Part shown: one piece after another, positions 52,153 through 61,438 of the stretch | Position numbering within the stretch: the stretch's first letter is position 1 | Layout: each line of letters opens with the position of its first letter | Assembly (NCBI GenBank): GCA_040766665.1 | Contig: JAXGQD010000002.1 | Coordinates: forward strand, 266,956 to 330,955 | DNA: 64,000 nucleotides | Source: JAXGQD01 sp040766665 | Lineage (GTDB): Bacteria; Bacillota; Clostridia; Saccharofermentanales; Fastidiosipilaceae | Reading direction: 5' to 3' | The notes under the pieces: model-generated | Database searches by the model: none | What the model saw: only the letters and a program-made list of their open reading frames with translations | Told to the model about the DNA's origin: nothing | Made by a program: the position numbers and the translations under genes

Positions 52153-53139
52153 TCAGCTCTCGTATGTGACATCTACCAAAGCTTCTTTTGAAAATGTAAA
52201 GCACAAGGCTTCGTGTGGCGGTGCCTGTTGCAAATCTTGGCCGACCGGAGGGGTGTCCGAATAGTAGAGATTCGCCCCGCTCGCCCTGACCATGCTCAAT
52301 AAGGCTTGATCGGCACTGTTGTAGCGTTTATCCGATGAGGCACAGCAGACAACAGACTCAGGGTCAATCAGGTCCAAAAGCATCTGCTTCAAGCTGTCTG
52401 CCTGACCGTGGTGGCCTAATTTGAAAAGATTGGCCTTTAAGCGGTCCAGAACGAAAACGGGATATCCATGCATGTTGAGATCACCGGGTAAAAGCAGCAC
52501 GTTCTCTCCGAAGACGACGCGTAACAATAAGCTGAAATTATTCATGCCCGCATCGATTTCCGTTACTTGCTTGAGTGTAGGTGGCACAAGGGATTGATAC
52601 AAACTTAAAACCCTTTCTTCCAGCAATCGCTGTCGCGCGGGCGAAGGGGCCAAAGCCTCCATACTGAAACCCGGAGCAAACTCCACTTGATCGCCTGCCA
52701 AACTCAAGTGAATAGGTACGCCGCGCTCGTTTAATACAGCACAGACGCGGATGTAGTCATTTAAACAACGGACAAATTTTTGCCGTGACGGATGATCGTA
52801 AAGCATGGGATCGAGAGGACGCATGTGCTGATAAAAATCAGCTGCAAAGCCCTGGCGGAAAGCCACGATTTCGCATTGTTCGACAACGGGCAAAAGCCCA
52901 CTGATATGATCTTCGTGAAGATGGGTACAGATGAGTAGGTTGATTTTGCCAATACCACGTTTGGCCAGATATTCATGCAAAGGGATGCGGCCGCTTGAAC
53001 GGTCCACAAACTCCTCGGCTTCGGCGCTACCACCATCGATTAAGACAGTAAAAGCTTCACCCTCCCGCTGCGTTTCCAGCAGTATGGCTTCACCGTATCC
53101 GACATTAATAAATCGAACGCTTAACAAGTCTGTGTTCAT
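52153..53139 (-). CDS. Metallo-beta-lactamase-fold hydrolase (ComEC C-terminal-like)
   Basis: About 328 residues, no signal peptide. TVLIDGGSAE and the metal motif CTHLHEDHISG (HxHxDH) near residue 73-78, then LLLPGDLN and LFKLGHHG further on, are the MBL motifs in order. The overall pattern resembles the soluble competence-type MBL proteins. Start at the ATG 53139 or at one ten codons upstream (53169); both have weak ribosome sites. It lies seven bases or more after a sugar permease gene and is probably the last gene of that operon, an unusual position. Confidence 0.8.
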   Translation of the reverse strand: MNTDLLSVRFINVGYGEAILLETQREGEAFTVLIDGGSAEAEEFVDRSSGRIPLHEYLAKRGIGKINLLICTHLHEDHISGLLPVVEQCEIVAFRQGFAADFYQHMRPLDPMLYDHPSRQKFVRCLNDYIRVCAVLNERGVPIHLSLAGDQVEFAPGFSMEALAPSPARQRLLEERVLSLYQSLVPPTLKQVTEIDAGMNNFSLLLRVVFGENVLLLPGDLNMHGYPVFVLDRLKANLFKLGHHGQADSLKQMLLDLIDPESVVCCASSDKRYNSADQALLSMVRASGANLYYSDTPPVGQDLQQAPPHEALCFTFSKEALVDVTYES

Positions 53140-53175
53140 GCAGACCACCCTCTTCCTAGACTCATCCACTGCCCT

Positions 53176-54081
53176 TTACTTGACCGTCGCCTTCTTCAGG
53201 TAAAACGCGGACAAAATCAAGACAAAAATCGTCATCACTATGGCACCGGCACTACCGAAGCCAAAGTTGAAATTCGAGATGCCGTGTTTGTACAGGTATT
53301 GTGTGATGGTGGCCGTGGTGCCGGCAGGACCGCCACCGGTGAGGATGTTGACTTTTTCAAAGAGTCGGAAGGTATCAATCGTACGCAGTAAAGCACAGAG
53401 TGCAAGACCGGTTTTGAGATTGGGGATGGTGATGTGGAAGAACTGTTGAATGACGTTGGCACCGTCGATGCGGGCTGCTTCGTATTGGTCCTCGGAGACA
53501 CCTTGTAAAGAGGCGTAGAGCATGAGGAAGACGAAGGGCGTGTTTTGCCAAACATCAATAAAGAGTATCGTGCCAAAGGCTGTTTTTGTATCCATAAACC
53601 AGTTGAAGACAGGAATACCTATGCTTTCAAAGACCTGGTTAATAATGCCATAGTTAGAGGAGAGCATCATGCGCCAGCTCAGCACCACCGTAACAGTAGG
53701 CAGTAGATAGGGGATGAGCAGTAGAACGCGCATCATTTTTTGGCCACGTTTCAGGCTACGGACGAAAACCGCAATCAGCAGGCCAATCAGCATCTCAAGG
53801 GCGACCGCCAAAATGGTAAAGAGTATCGTGTTCCACACGGCTTGGCGGAAGTAGTTGTTTTCGAACAAATCGATAAAGTTTTGTATACCGATAAACTCTG
53901 TTTTGGCAGAGCGTTTCAGGTAATTGAAATTGGTGAAAGAATAAATAAGGGTAAAAATGAGGGGGTAGGCGGTTAAAGCCAACATCACGATGACGGTAGG
54001 CGATAGCATCAAGCGCGGAAAAAGTTTCTCGCTAAAGCCCTGTCGCTTTTTTGCTTGCATTTGTTTGGTATTGTATTCCAT
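53176..54081 (-). CDS. CUT1 sugar ABC transporter permease (MalF/UgpA type)
   Basis: A 301-residue permease, six hydrophobic segments, with EAA loop DQYEAARIDGANVIQQFFHI followed by TIPNLKTG. The ATG at 54081 is preferred over a GTG six codons upstream. It follows the binding-protein gene and forms the importer with the MalG-type permease encoded upstream of it. Confidence 0.9.
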   Translation of the reverse strand: MEYNTKQMQAKKRQGFSEKLFPRLMLSPTVIVMLALTAYPLIFTLIYSFTNFNYLKRSAKTEFIGIQNFIDLFENNYFRQAVWNTILFTILAVALEMLIGLLIAVFVRSLKRGQKMMRVLLLIPYLLPTVTVVLSWRMMLSSNYGIINQVFESIGIPVFNWFMDTKTAFGTILFIDVWQNTPFVFLMLYASLQGVSEDQYEAARIDGANVIQQFFHITIPNLKTGLALCALLRTIDTFRLFEKVNILTGGGPAGTTATITQYLYKHGISNFNFGFGSAGAIVMTIFVLILSAFYLKKATVK

Positions 54082-54130
54082 AAAAACCACCATTCTCACA
54101 TCGTGCTATGTGTTGATAAAAAATAGTTTT

Positions 54131-54156
54131 GCTGCCGCAGGAGTACCCGCGGCAGC
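54131..54156 (-). terminator. Intercistronic hairpin after the substrate-binding-protein gene
   Basis: GCTGCCGC (54131-54138) and GCGGCAGC (54149-54156) form a perfect stem. On the minus strand AAAACTATTTTTT follows. Probably a partial terminator that lowers permease relative to binding-protein expression. Confidence 0.7.
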
Positions 54157-54217
54157 TCCCTATTCAACTAACTAAGTCTGCGTTTGCGGGATTTAAAACG
54201 TAGACCGGGTGCGCTGA

Positions 54218-55522
54218 TTAGCCCATCAATTTCTCTAAGGCTGTCTGCGCATCTGCCAGACCGGTATCCATGTCTTTGGTGCCCTGGATGACAGCATCCA
54301 TTTCAGTACCAAGGATATTGGTAAATTCGGCCCATTGCGCGATGACCGGGCGGTAAACACCGGTTTCAAGAGCGCCACAAACGGTTTCCAGATGAGGATA
54401 ATCTTTCAGGACTTCTTCGTTCAGCAGAACACTGGTGCGGCAAGGCACGCCACCCTCCTTGACGGAGGCCAGCTGCACTTCCGGAGACATGACGTATTTC
54501 AGGAGCTCCAGAGCCAGATCTTTGTTTTTACTGTTGTTGGGCACGCCGATGGTCCAAACGCCCTGCATACCAGTATGCTTCGGGGTGTCGTCGTCGGTCA
54601 GCTTGGTGGGGATGACGATGTAGGAGGCGGCGGAGTCAGCCGAAGGGACGTACCAGCCCGGCCAGCCGAGACCCATGGCTGCATTACCATTGTCAATGGC
54701 GGCAACGATGTCGTCTTTGTCCATGGTGTCACCCAGTTTGTAAAGGTCGATGTAATCGGTAAAGGCCGCTTTGAATTCTGCGGTGTTGACGGTCGGTTTG
54801 TTGTTTGCATCGACAACCCAACCGTTGTGTGCCAGCAGATGCGGGATGAAGTCGGAGACGATGTTGTCGCCCGAGCCGCCGCGGACCAGGAAGCCGTCTT
54901 TGCCGGCTTGATTGGTTTTTTCTGCGATGTCTTTCACCTTGGCAAAAGTATCGATGTTCTCAGGCTCATAACCGGCCGCTTTGACCAGCTCTTTGTTGTA
55001 GAGCATGACTGTGACGTTACCAAAATACGGTGCAAGGTAGATTTTATCGTCGACTTTGCAGATTTCGGTGGTCGCAGGGATGATGTCTTCGTCAAAGGAG
55101 TAACCCATGGCGCTGAGGTCGGCCAGGACGTTGTTCTCAGTGAATTCTGCCATCCATGATCCGTCAACCATGACTAAATCGTACTGGCCTTCCGCATTGG
55201 GAGCGTCCAGAGCGATTTTGGTGTGCAGGTCATCGAAGGAGAGTAAGAGAACTTCGCATTTAACGTTGTGCTCTTTTTCAAATTCGGGCAGGGCTTTTTG
55301 CAGGACTTCACCATAGGTACCGCCGCGCAAAATCAGGGTCAGTTTGGTGGGTTCACCGGTAGCGGGTGCAGCGGTTTCGCCGCCGGCTGCTTCGGTAGCA
55401 CCGGCAGGGGCTGCGGTGTTATCTGCCGCTTTGGTGGTCTGGGAGCCACCGCAAGCAACGGCGGTCAGCGCCATGAGGCTTGTCATCGCGACTGCCAGAA
55501 CGCGGATCAAGATTTTTTTCAT
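54218..55522 (-). CDS. CUT1 sugar-binding lipoprotein
   Basis: A 434-residue family 1 solute-binding protein. The signal peptide ends ALTAVACGGS with Cys at about 24, then an Ala/Gly/Thr linker to about residue 58. The binding domain (LTLILRGGTYGEVLQKALPE onward) includes YDLVMVDGSWMAEF and LYNKELVKAAGYEP typical of the family. AGGAGG lies seven bases before the ATG. It stands between the two permease genes of its importer, with LacI upstream. Confidence 0.9.
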   Translation of the reverse strand: MKKILIRVLAVAMTSLMALTAVACGGSQTTKAADNTAAPAGATEAAGGETAAPATGEPTKLTLILRGGTYGEVLQKALPEFEKEHNVKCEVLLLSFDDLHTKIALDAPNAEGQYDLVMVDGSWMAEFTENNVLADLSAMGYSFDEDIIPATTEICKVDDKIYLAPYFGNVTVMLYNKELVKAAGYEPENIDTFAKVKDIAEKTNQAGKDGFLVRGGSGDNIVSDFIPHLLAHNGWVVDANNKPTVNTAEFKAAFTDYIDLYKLGDTMDKDDIVAAIDNGNAAMGLGWPGWYVPSADSAASYIVIPTKLTDDDTPKHTGMQGVWTIGVPNNSKNKDLALELLKYVMSPEVQLASVKEGGVPCRTSVLLNEEVLKDYPHLETVCGALETGVYRPVIAQWAEFTNILGTEMDAVIQGTKDMDTGLADAQTALEKLMG

Positions 55523-55618
55523 GTCATTTCCTCCTGAAGTGTGAGTCATAAACTGTTTACAGTTGAGTTGTGGCCAGCTGCTTTTAATGGCAGTCTTTTG
55601 CCACGGTTTGATCTATTG

Positions 55619-56452
55619 TCATTCTTTGACCGCACCGCTCGATAATCCCGAAACCAAGTAGTCCTGGGCAAAGATAACAAACAAAATAACCGGAATCACC
55701 GAAACGACTCCGCCGGCCGCCACCAAGCCGAAATTGGTAAGATTGTCCTCTGTGTTCAGCACGGCTAAAGCCAGAGGGACCGTATAGTTGTCCGGTGACT
55801 GGACAAAAATAACGCTGTAGGTGTATTCATTCCACGCATACATAAACGAGAGCATGGCGACAGCTGCGATACCCGGCAAGACCAGGGGCAGTACAATTTT
55901 TTCTAAAGAGTTGCCATTCACTGGCTCCGTCGATACTGGCGGATTCTTCCACGCTAACCGGCAGATCCGAGAAGAAGCTGATCATAAACCAAATAATGAA
56001 AGGGATATTGATCAGCACACAGGCCAATATGGTCGGAATTCTGCTGTTGAGCACGCCCATGTTCGAGAACATGATGTAGAGCGGAATCGTGAAAGCAATA
56101 GGTGGCAAAACACGCACCAGCAAGACCCAAAACGAGAGCGGTTGTTTGATGGACAGCTTAAAGCGTCGTCTCGCCAGGATATAGGCGGCAAAGAGGCCAA
56201 TCAGCAAGGAGATAATCAAAGAGGCAAAAGCCGTCTGAAAGCTGTTGCGCAACGCTGTCCCGAAGCCCTTATCTTCGAAGAGCGAGATAAAGTGCTGGAA
56301 AGTCAGCGAACCGGAATCACCGAGATACGCCCCTTCATTTCATCCGTTGAACGAATCGCCATGGCGACCAGCCAATACACGGGAAAAATGCTGCTAAACA
56401 AGAGAATGAATGCAACAACCGACTTTCCTAAAGTCACGACGCCTTTTCTCAT
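55619..56452 (-). CDS. CUT1 sugar ABC transporter permease (MalG type), frameshifted as read
   Basis: A permease of about 278 residues rebuilt from three frames. It starts MRKGVVTLGKSVVAFILLFS at 56452 with GGAGG upstream. After STDEMKG a GGGG run at about 56330 needs one more G to continue AYLGDSGSLTF. Near 55905 an AAAAAA run needs one fewer A to join SEWQLFRK to IVLPLVLPGIAAVAM. The EAA loop VEESASIDGASEWQ is present. The two homopolymer changes cancel, so total length is normal. Confidence 0.85.
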
Positions 56453-56487
56453 TTCGCTTCTACCTCCGTTTGCCTTTAATCCAATTA

Positions 56488-57507
56488 TTAATGGGTTCTT
56501 GCGTGCTTTGTGACTGCACGGCTAGAGGCGCGCCGCTGCAAATGAGTCGGCACACTGATTTTTCTTGGTAAGTCCGTTCGTCCGTCCATGATGGCAAAAA
56601 GCTGCCCCACAGCCCTCTTCCCCATCTCATAACAATCCACATGCACCGACGAGAGTTCCGGCTCCAGCAGACAACAAATGAAGAATCATCATACCCTACC
56701 AAAGCCACATCCTCGGGCACACTCAAACCCAGGCGTTGGGCGGCTTTCCAGCACACCCGCTGCGAGGATATCGTTAGCTGCGAATACAGCCGTCGGCGGC
56801 TCTTCCTGAGATAAGAGCTTGGTCGCCTCCGTAGTGGCGGAGTCAAAATCTCTGTCACTGACATGGAAATATGAATCCTTCCACTCCAATGCATATTCTT
56901 TCTGTAATTCGAAAAAAGCTTGGTAGCGTTGTCTGAAGATGTAGGGTGAAAAGTGTCCGGCAAAAAGTGCAATACGACGGTGGCCGTCCTGATAAAGATG
57001 CTTCACGACCTGCCTTACCCCGTCAAACTCATCCGCCACCACACATGATAGGTTTTCTTTATCCGTATCATTGTTCACAAGAACCAAGGGAATATTTCGA
57101 CCGGATATCTCTTCTATGAGTCGTGCGTCGGCATGTCCGCCTAGGATAAAACCTTCCACCTGTTTACTGCGGGCTTTGTCCTCCGCTTTGCGCCATTGGG
57201 CCGCGGTAGAAATCAGCAGCTGATAATCCGACTGGTTGACTTCGTCCATTATCCCTTCACAGATGGCGGCGTAGAATTCATCCAAAATGGTAGCCTGCTC
57301 CTTACAAATCACAAATGCAATGGTTTCCGTGCGCTGCATCGCCATGGCGCGGCCGATGGCATTGGGTTGATAGCGCAGTGCCTGGGCGGCCTCAAAAACA
57401 CGTTGACGCGTCGCCTCGCGCACCTTATCCGGCTCTGCAAAAGCTCTTGAGATGGTCGCTGTAGATAAGCCTGATAATTTGGATACATCCTTGATGGTCG
57501 CAGACAT
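56488..57507 (-). CDS. LacI-family transcriptional regulator, frameshifted as read
   Basis: A repressor of about 340 residues. MSATIKDVSKLSGLSTATIS is the helix-turn-helix, and AANDILAAGVL begins the conserved C-terminal subdomain. After this an extra base near 56750 shifts the frame: KAAQRLGLSVPEDVALVGYD continues in the next one. A missing base near 56670 then restores CLLEPELSSVHVDCYEMGKR and a stop at 56488-56490. It stands first in the operon of the second CUT1 importer and probably represses it from the palindrome at 57539-57558. Confidence 0.85.
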
Positions 57508-57538
57508 ATACTCATTCCTTTGCACTTATCGCCGCCGC

Positions 57539-57648
57539 AAATGTAATCGCTTACATTTCTCTGTCGTAAAAAACGAATGCTTCCACTGACGTATTCCGTT
57601 TCTTCATTCGCTCGGGCTCATTCTAGCACCCTGACCTAGCCCTAGCAA
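57539..57648 (-). promoter_or_regulatory. LacI gene promoter and autoregulatory palindrome
   Basis: TTGCTA (57643-57648) and TAGAAT (57620-57625) are 17 bases apart on the minus strand, with TG in the extended -10 position. AAATGTAATCGCTTACATTT at 57539-57558 is an inverted repeat with 8-bp arms and a typical LacI-family half-site (TGTAA), placed between promoter and start codon. Confidence 0.8.
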
Positions 57649-57724
57649 GGCCTTTTTATCGAGATTGTTAGATATTGATTAAATCCCATTTAATCTTTTG
57701 TAAACAATGCATAAAGATCTTGTT

Positions 57725-57767
57725 AATTAAAAATCCCGCACTCACCTTTCGGTAGAGGATACGGGAC
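57725..57767 (-). terminator. Rho-independent terminator of the right-hand sugar importer operon
   Basis: On the minus strand AGTCCCG pairs with CGGGATT and CTCTACC with GGTGAG around a GAAA loop, followed by TTTTTAATT. It lies 60 bases past the small membrane protein gene. On the plus strand a five-T run also follows, so it may work both ways. Confidence 0.85.
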
Positions 57768-57827
57768 TTTTTAGAGGATTAGATCTTTTTGATTCGCTCC
57801 GTTTTATAGCACTTCACGGACACTGAT

Positions 57828-57995
57828 TTAGCTGTGTTTACGATTGTAGACATAGAGTAGTGAGAGCAGTCCGACCAAACCCAACGCCTGGATACCTAAA
57901 CCGGTATAGCCGACGTCCTTTTGCCCCAGGATGACCATGGCCAAAAAAATGATGAATAATATGAGAGCGATGATGTTTTGCCAAATGTTTTTCAT
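57828..57995 (-). CDS. Small two-helix membrane protein (DUF6903-like)
   Basis: A 55-residue protein, MKNIWQNIIALILFIIFLAM at the start and LVGLLSLLYVYNRKHS at the end, with two hydrophobic segments joined by GQKDVGYTGLG. AGGTG lies eight bases before the ATG, which is 10 bases after the permease stop. Similar small proteins follow sugar permease genes in other Firmicutes and I recall them as DUF6903. It may stabilise the importer; this is inference. Confidence 0.7.
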   Translation of the reverse strand: MKNIWQNIIALILFIIFLAMVILGQKDVGYTGLGIQALGLVGLLSLLYVYNRKHS

Positions 57996-58004
57996 TGTCG
58001 TCAC

Positions 58005-58871
58005 CTAACCTTTCAGTCCGCCGACGTTCATGCCTTCCAGGATCTTCTTTTGGACAGCGATGTAGAGTAATAAGACCGGCACCATGACGATGACTAAACC
58101 GGCATACATGACTCCGGTTTCAGATTGCGAACGCGAATCCGCCATCAGGAAGCGGACACCGACAGGCAAGGTTGCATTTTCCTTATCCAAGAAAGTAAAG
58201 GCTAAGACGTACTCATTCCAGAAAGAAAGAAATTGGAACATGATGACGGTGATGATACTGGGTTTTGCCATTGGAAACATGATGCGTATCATGGTCTGCC
58301 AATAACCGCTACCGTCAATCGAAGCCGCCTCTTCGTAGTCTTTCGGTATCGTGCGGAAGTAACTGGTCAGAAGATAAATCGTAAAAGGCAAGGATGAAGC
58401 CGCATAGACAATTGAGAGAATGAGGCGATTATTCAAGAAGACTTGTTTCAGACCCAGTGCCCTTTCGAGATCAAAGAACATTAGGAAAATCGGCAAGGCG
58501 ATGTAGTTGATGTTGATAAACAAACCCGCCATAAATAGGGTGTTGAGAAATTTGCGGCCGACGAATTTGAAACGCGCCAGTGCGTAAGAAGCGGGTAAGG
58601 CAAAGAGCAGCAACCAGAATAAGGCAGCAGCCGTTACAAAGCCGGATGAGAAGAGGTAGTCACCCATGCGCGCTTTTGTCAGGCTTTTGGTAAAGTTCTC
58701 CCATACTGCGACTTGCGGCAGGGCAAAAGGATTGCCGGACATCAGTTCCGTTTCGCTCTTTAAACTGGCCATAAAGACCCAGACAATCGGAATTAGAATA
58801 GAGAGGGCAAAAAGAATCAACGCAGCGTAGATGAGAATTTTATATGGTTTAAATTTTTTTCTTTCCAGCAT
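58005..58871 (-). CDS. CUT1 sugar ABC transporter permease (MalG type)
   Basis: A 288-residue permease with six hydrophobic segments and EAA loop YEEAASIDGSGYWQTMIRIM followed by FPMAKPS. The ATG at 58871 follows GGGGGG by about six bases; the open frame upstream is not family-like. It pairs with the MalF-type permease encoded upstream. Confidence 0.92.
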   Translation of the reverse strand: MLERKKFKPYKILIYAALILFALSILIPIVWVFMASLKSETELMSGNPFALPQVAVWENFTKSLTKARMGDYLFSSGFVTAAALFWLLLFALPASYALARFKFVGRKFLNTLFMAGLFININYIALPIFLMFFDLERALGLKQVFLNNRLILSIVYAASSLPFTIYLLTSYFRTIPKDYEEAASIDGSGYWQTMIRIMFPMAKPSIITVIMFQFLSFWNEYVLAFTFLDKENATLPVGVRFLMADSRSQSETGVMYAGLVIVMVPVLLLYIAVQKKILEGMNVGGLKG

Positions 58872-58881
58872 TTTGACCCCC

Positions 58882-59760
58882 CTAGTACTGTAGCACTTCT
58901 CTGTCGCTGATACGATTAACCACAGCCGAAAGTGCAAATGAGAAAATAAAGACGAGCGCGCCTATCGCCATACCATAAGAGTAATTTCCGCCAAAAGCCT
59001 TATTGTACATATAGTTGATACACTCTCCGTGCCCAGGAAACCTTCGGTCGTCAACTGGACGAACATAAAGCTCAGGTTAATCGTGGAGATGATGAAAAAG
59101 TCAGAGTGGTGCGAATGTTATTCCAAATCAAAGGCAGCGTAATGACAAAAAACTGCTGCACATTGTTGGAGCCTTCCATGGACGCGGCTTCATAGAGCTG
59201 TTCCGGAATTGCAGACATACTGGACATATACATGACCATATAATATCCAATCGCCTGCCAGATGAGGGCTCCGATGATGGAGTAGTTGATGATGGCCGGA
59301 TTGCCCAACCACTGTTGCTTCAGTGTGCCCAGGCCAACGAAGTCTAGAATGGAATTCAGCAGTCCGTTGCCCGGTGCATAAATTGCACTAAAGATACCGG
59401 CAATGACCACCATGCTCAGGATATTAGGAATGTAAAAATGACCCGGAAAAGGCTCTTGAACTTAAAGTTTTCACGCATCAGCAAAGCGGCAAAAGCCACC
59501 GCCAACACGACCGTAATCAGTGTCACCAGCACCACATATAAAATCGTGTTTTGTATAGAACTAATAAAGGTCTGATCTTTAATCAGCTTGGCAAAATTCG
59601 CCAAACCAACGTAGCGTTCTTTTGCAACAAAACCGGTTTTATTGAAAAGTGCGGTGCGAAAAACCTGAAATGTTGGGTACATAATGAATGCCAGGACCAG
59701 CAAGGTAGCCGGTGCCAAGCACAAAAACAAAAATAGATTTCTACCCTTCTTGCGATTCAT
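58882..59760 (-). CDS. CUT1 sugar ABC transporter permease (MalF type), frameshifted as read
   Basis: A permease of about 293 residues rebuilt from four frame segments. MNRKKGRNLFLFLCLAPATL starts at 59760. After SLFRVIF, one T is missing from a T run near 59436 (expected YIPNILSMVVIAG). After TTLTF, one T is missing near 59098 (expected FIISTINLSFMFVQL). Near 59020 a third base is missing before NYMYNKAFGGNYSYG. The end SDREVLQY stops at 58882. The EAA loop YEAASMEGSNNVQQFF is intact. Confidence 0.88.
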
Positions 59761-59779
59761 GCCTTCTCCCTCATTTATA

Positions 59780-59810
59780 GAGAAAAACGGTGGGGTTACA
59801 CCCCACCGTT
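59780..59810 (-). terminator. Intercistronic hairpin with T run after the substrate-binding-protein gene
   Basis: AACGGTGGGGT (59786-59796) and ACCCCACCGTT (59800-59810) form an 11-bp stem. On the minus strand TTTTTCTC follows, so it looks like a working but leaky terminator between the binding-protein and permease genes. Confidence 0.82.
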
Positions 59811-59828
59811 CCACATCAGAATTTGTGA

Positions 59829-61259
59829 TTATTGAGCAGGATGATCTCTCAGGGTGGTCCAGAGTTCAACCAACTCGGTCTGCCATTCATCAACCGTCTT
59901 GGTGCCGGTGGCGATTTCATCGATTGGCCCAAAGAGGGTCGCTTTGAAATCAACATCAGGCAGTGAAGCTGCATCATAGGGTGCAAAGGCACCGATAGAA
60001 GCTCTGACGCCGTCTTGCTCGTAGACGCTAAAGAATTCTTTCTGATAAGCATCGTTCAAGAGAGCGCTGACGCCCTTGACAGGCACAACGAAGCCGTTCT
60101 CAACCATGATTTTAGTGCCTTCTTCAGAGTAGATGTACTCGAGGAAGAGTTTCGCATCTGCAGCGTTGGCTGCTTGTTTCGGAATCCAGGCTTGCTCGGT
60201 AAAGGAAACAGCCACTCTCTCGCCGCCTTCAGTCAAGGCAGGCAGAGCCATGAGGCCCCAATGGAAGCCATCGGCCGGTGTGGTTTCAGCCATTTCGTTG
60301 ACAATCCAGTCACCGTTGGGCATGAAGAGTGCTTTGCCATCGATAACTGCTTGTTGATTAATCTTGAAGCCGTCTTTAGCGTTTGCGTTAGCAACCGTAT
60401 CGGCAAAAAGATAGCCGTTAGCGGGGTCAACCAATTTAGCAACGGTGTCGAGCACCAATTTGCCTTCCGCAGATTCCCAGGTGCCTTCGCCGTATTTCAG
60501 AGCTGAGGAAAGGAATTCGGAACCGCCCGCTTCGTCCAAGAGACCTTGGATGGTGGTGTCAAAGTAACCTTTGACCGGATAGGTGAAGAGTGATGTGCCG
60601 TCGGCTTTGGCTTGATCGCCCAGAGCCCACATTTCTTCCCAAGTCGTAGGAAGCGCATACTTTTTGCCTTCGCCGATTAATTCGGTGTTGTAAAAAAGGC
60701 CGGCTGGGGTATATTTGATGGGCAGCAGATATTGTTTGCCGTCACCAAAGTAATTGCTGACTGAGGTATTGGCAAAAGCAGGGTCCATACGCTCGGCAAT
60801 GTTCGCAAAAACATCACTGATGTCCAGTACTTCGCCGGTGTTCAGCTGTGTTTCGGTATAAGCCGAAGGCTGACCCAGATTGTAGTAAACGAGGTCGGAG
60901 TACTCGCCCATGGCGTTTTCTTTGTTCAGAACTTGATCAAGTTCTTTTTCAAAGCGCAACTGTACGTCGACATCAGGGTTTGCTATTTCAAAAGCCGTTT
61001 CCAATGCTTTGAATGCGCCTTCGCCGTTACCGCCGGAGAAGGAGTCGATTTTCAGGACGCGTTTTTCAGTGGCTGCTGCTGTGGTTTCAGCTTCAGTTTC
61101 CGCTGCGGCTGCCGTTGTTTCGGTTTCTGTGGCGGCTGCGCTTGTGGCGGCAGCTGCGCTGGTCGCACCTTCAGTGGCAACAGTCGTGGTCGCTGCGGGT
61201 GAGCAGGCGGCCAAACCGAGACTGAGGACGAGCATAAAACTGACCAATAATTTCTTCAT
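59829..61259 (-). CDS. CUT1 sugar-binding lipoprotein, amino-sugar/disaccharide type
   Basis: A 476-residue family 1 solute-binding protein. The signal peptide MKKLLVSFMLVLSLGLAAC gives Cys19 as anchor, followed by about 50 residues of Ala, Thr and Glu. MPNGDWIVNEM and FHWGLMALPAL resemble N-acetylglucosamine/chitobiose-binding proteins of the NgcE type. With a GH112 phosphorylase gene nearby, galacto-N-biose or lacto-N-biose is a reasonable ligand guess. It is the first gene of its operon. Confidence 0.88.
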   Translation of the reverse strand: MKKLLVSFMLVLSLGLAACSPAATTTVATEGATSAAAATSAAATETETTAAAAETEAETTAAATEKRVLKIDSFSGGNGEGAFKALETAFEIANPDVDVQLRFEKELDQVLNKENAMGEYSDLVYYNLGQPSAYTETQLNTGEVLDISDVFANIAERMDPAFANTSVSNYFGDGKQYLLPIKYTPAGLFYNTELIGEGKKYALPTTWEEMWALGDQAKADGTSLFTYPVKGYFDTTIQGLLDEAGGSEFLSSALKYGEGTWESAEGKLVLDTVAKLVDPANGYLFADTVANANAKDGFKINQQAVIDGKALFMPNGDWIVNEMAETTPADGFHWGLMALPALTEGGERVAVSFTEQAWIPKQAANAADAKLFLEYIYSEEGTKIMVENGFVVPVKGVSALLNDAYQKEFFSVYEQDGVRASIGAFAPYDAASLPDVDFKATLFGPIDEIATGTKTVDEWQTELVELWTTLRDHPAQ

Positions 61260-61289
61260 AGTCCCTCCAGTGTGGATTGATTGTTGAGC

Positions 61290-61303
61290 TAGCGTTTACG
61301 CTA
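61290..61303 (-). promoter_or_regulatory. Candidate operator TAGCGTTTACGCTA upstream of the sugar-binding-protein gene
   Basis: A 14-bp near-perfect palindrome (TAGCGT-TT-ACGCTA) lies 31 bases before the ATG. A TATACT box about 70 bases further upstream on the minus strand is a possible -10. The site resembles LacI-family operators; the regulator is not identified. Confidence 0.55.
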
Positions 61304-61438
61304 CTTTTTCCGTTCACATCTAAACTGCAAATAAATAAGTTTTCTTTTCTAACATGACTTTAACGTGAGTATAACAAGGGTCGAAAAGCAAAATTGTTTA
61401 TTTCTTGCTCAATACTGCAGAAATGTTGTGACATAAAG

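Noticed and set aside
54335..55159. A 274-codon plus-strand frame over the sugar-binding-protein gene
   Set aside because: Antisense shadow of an intact, recognisable lipoprotein gene; no ribosome binding site.
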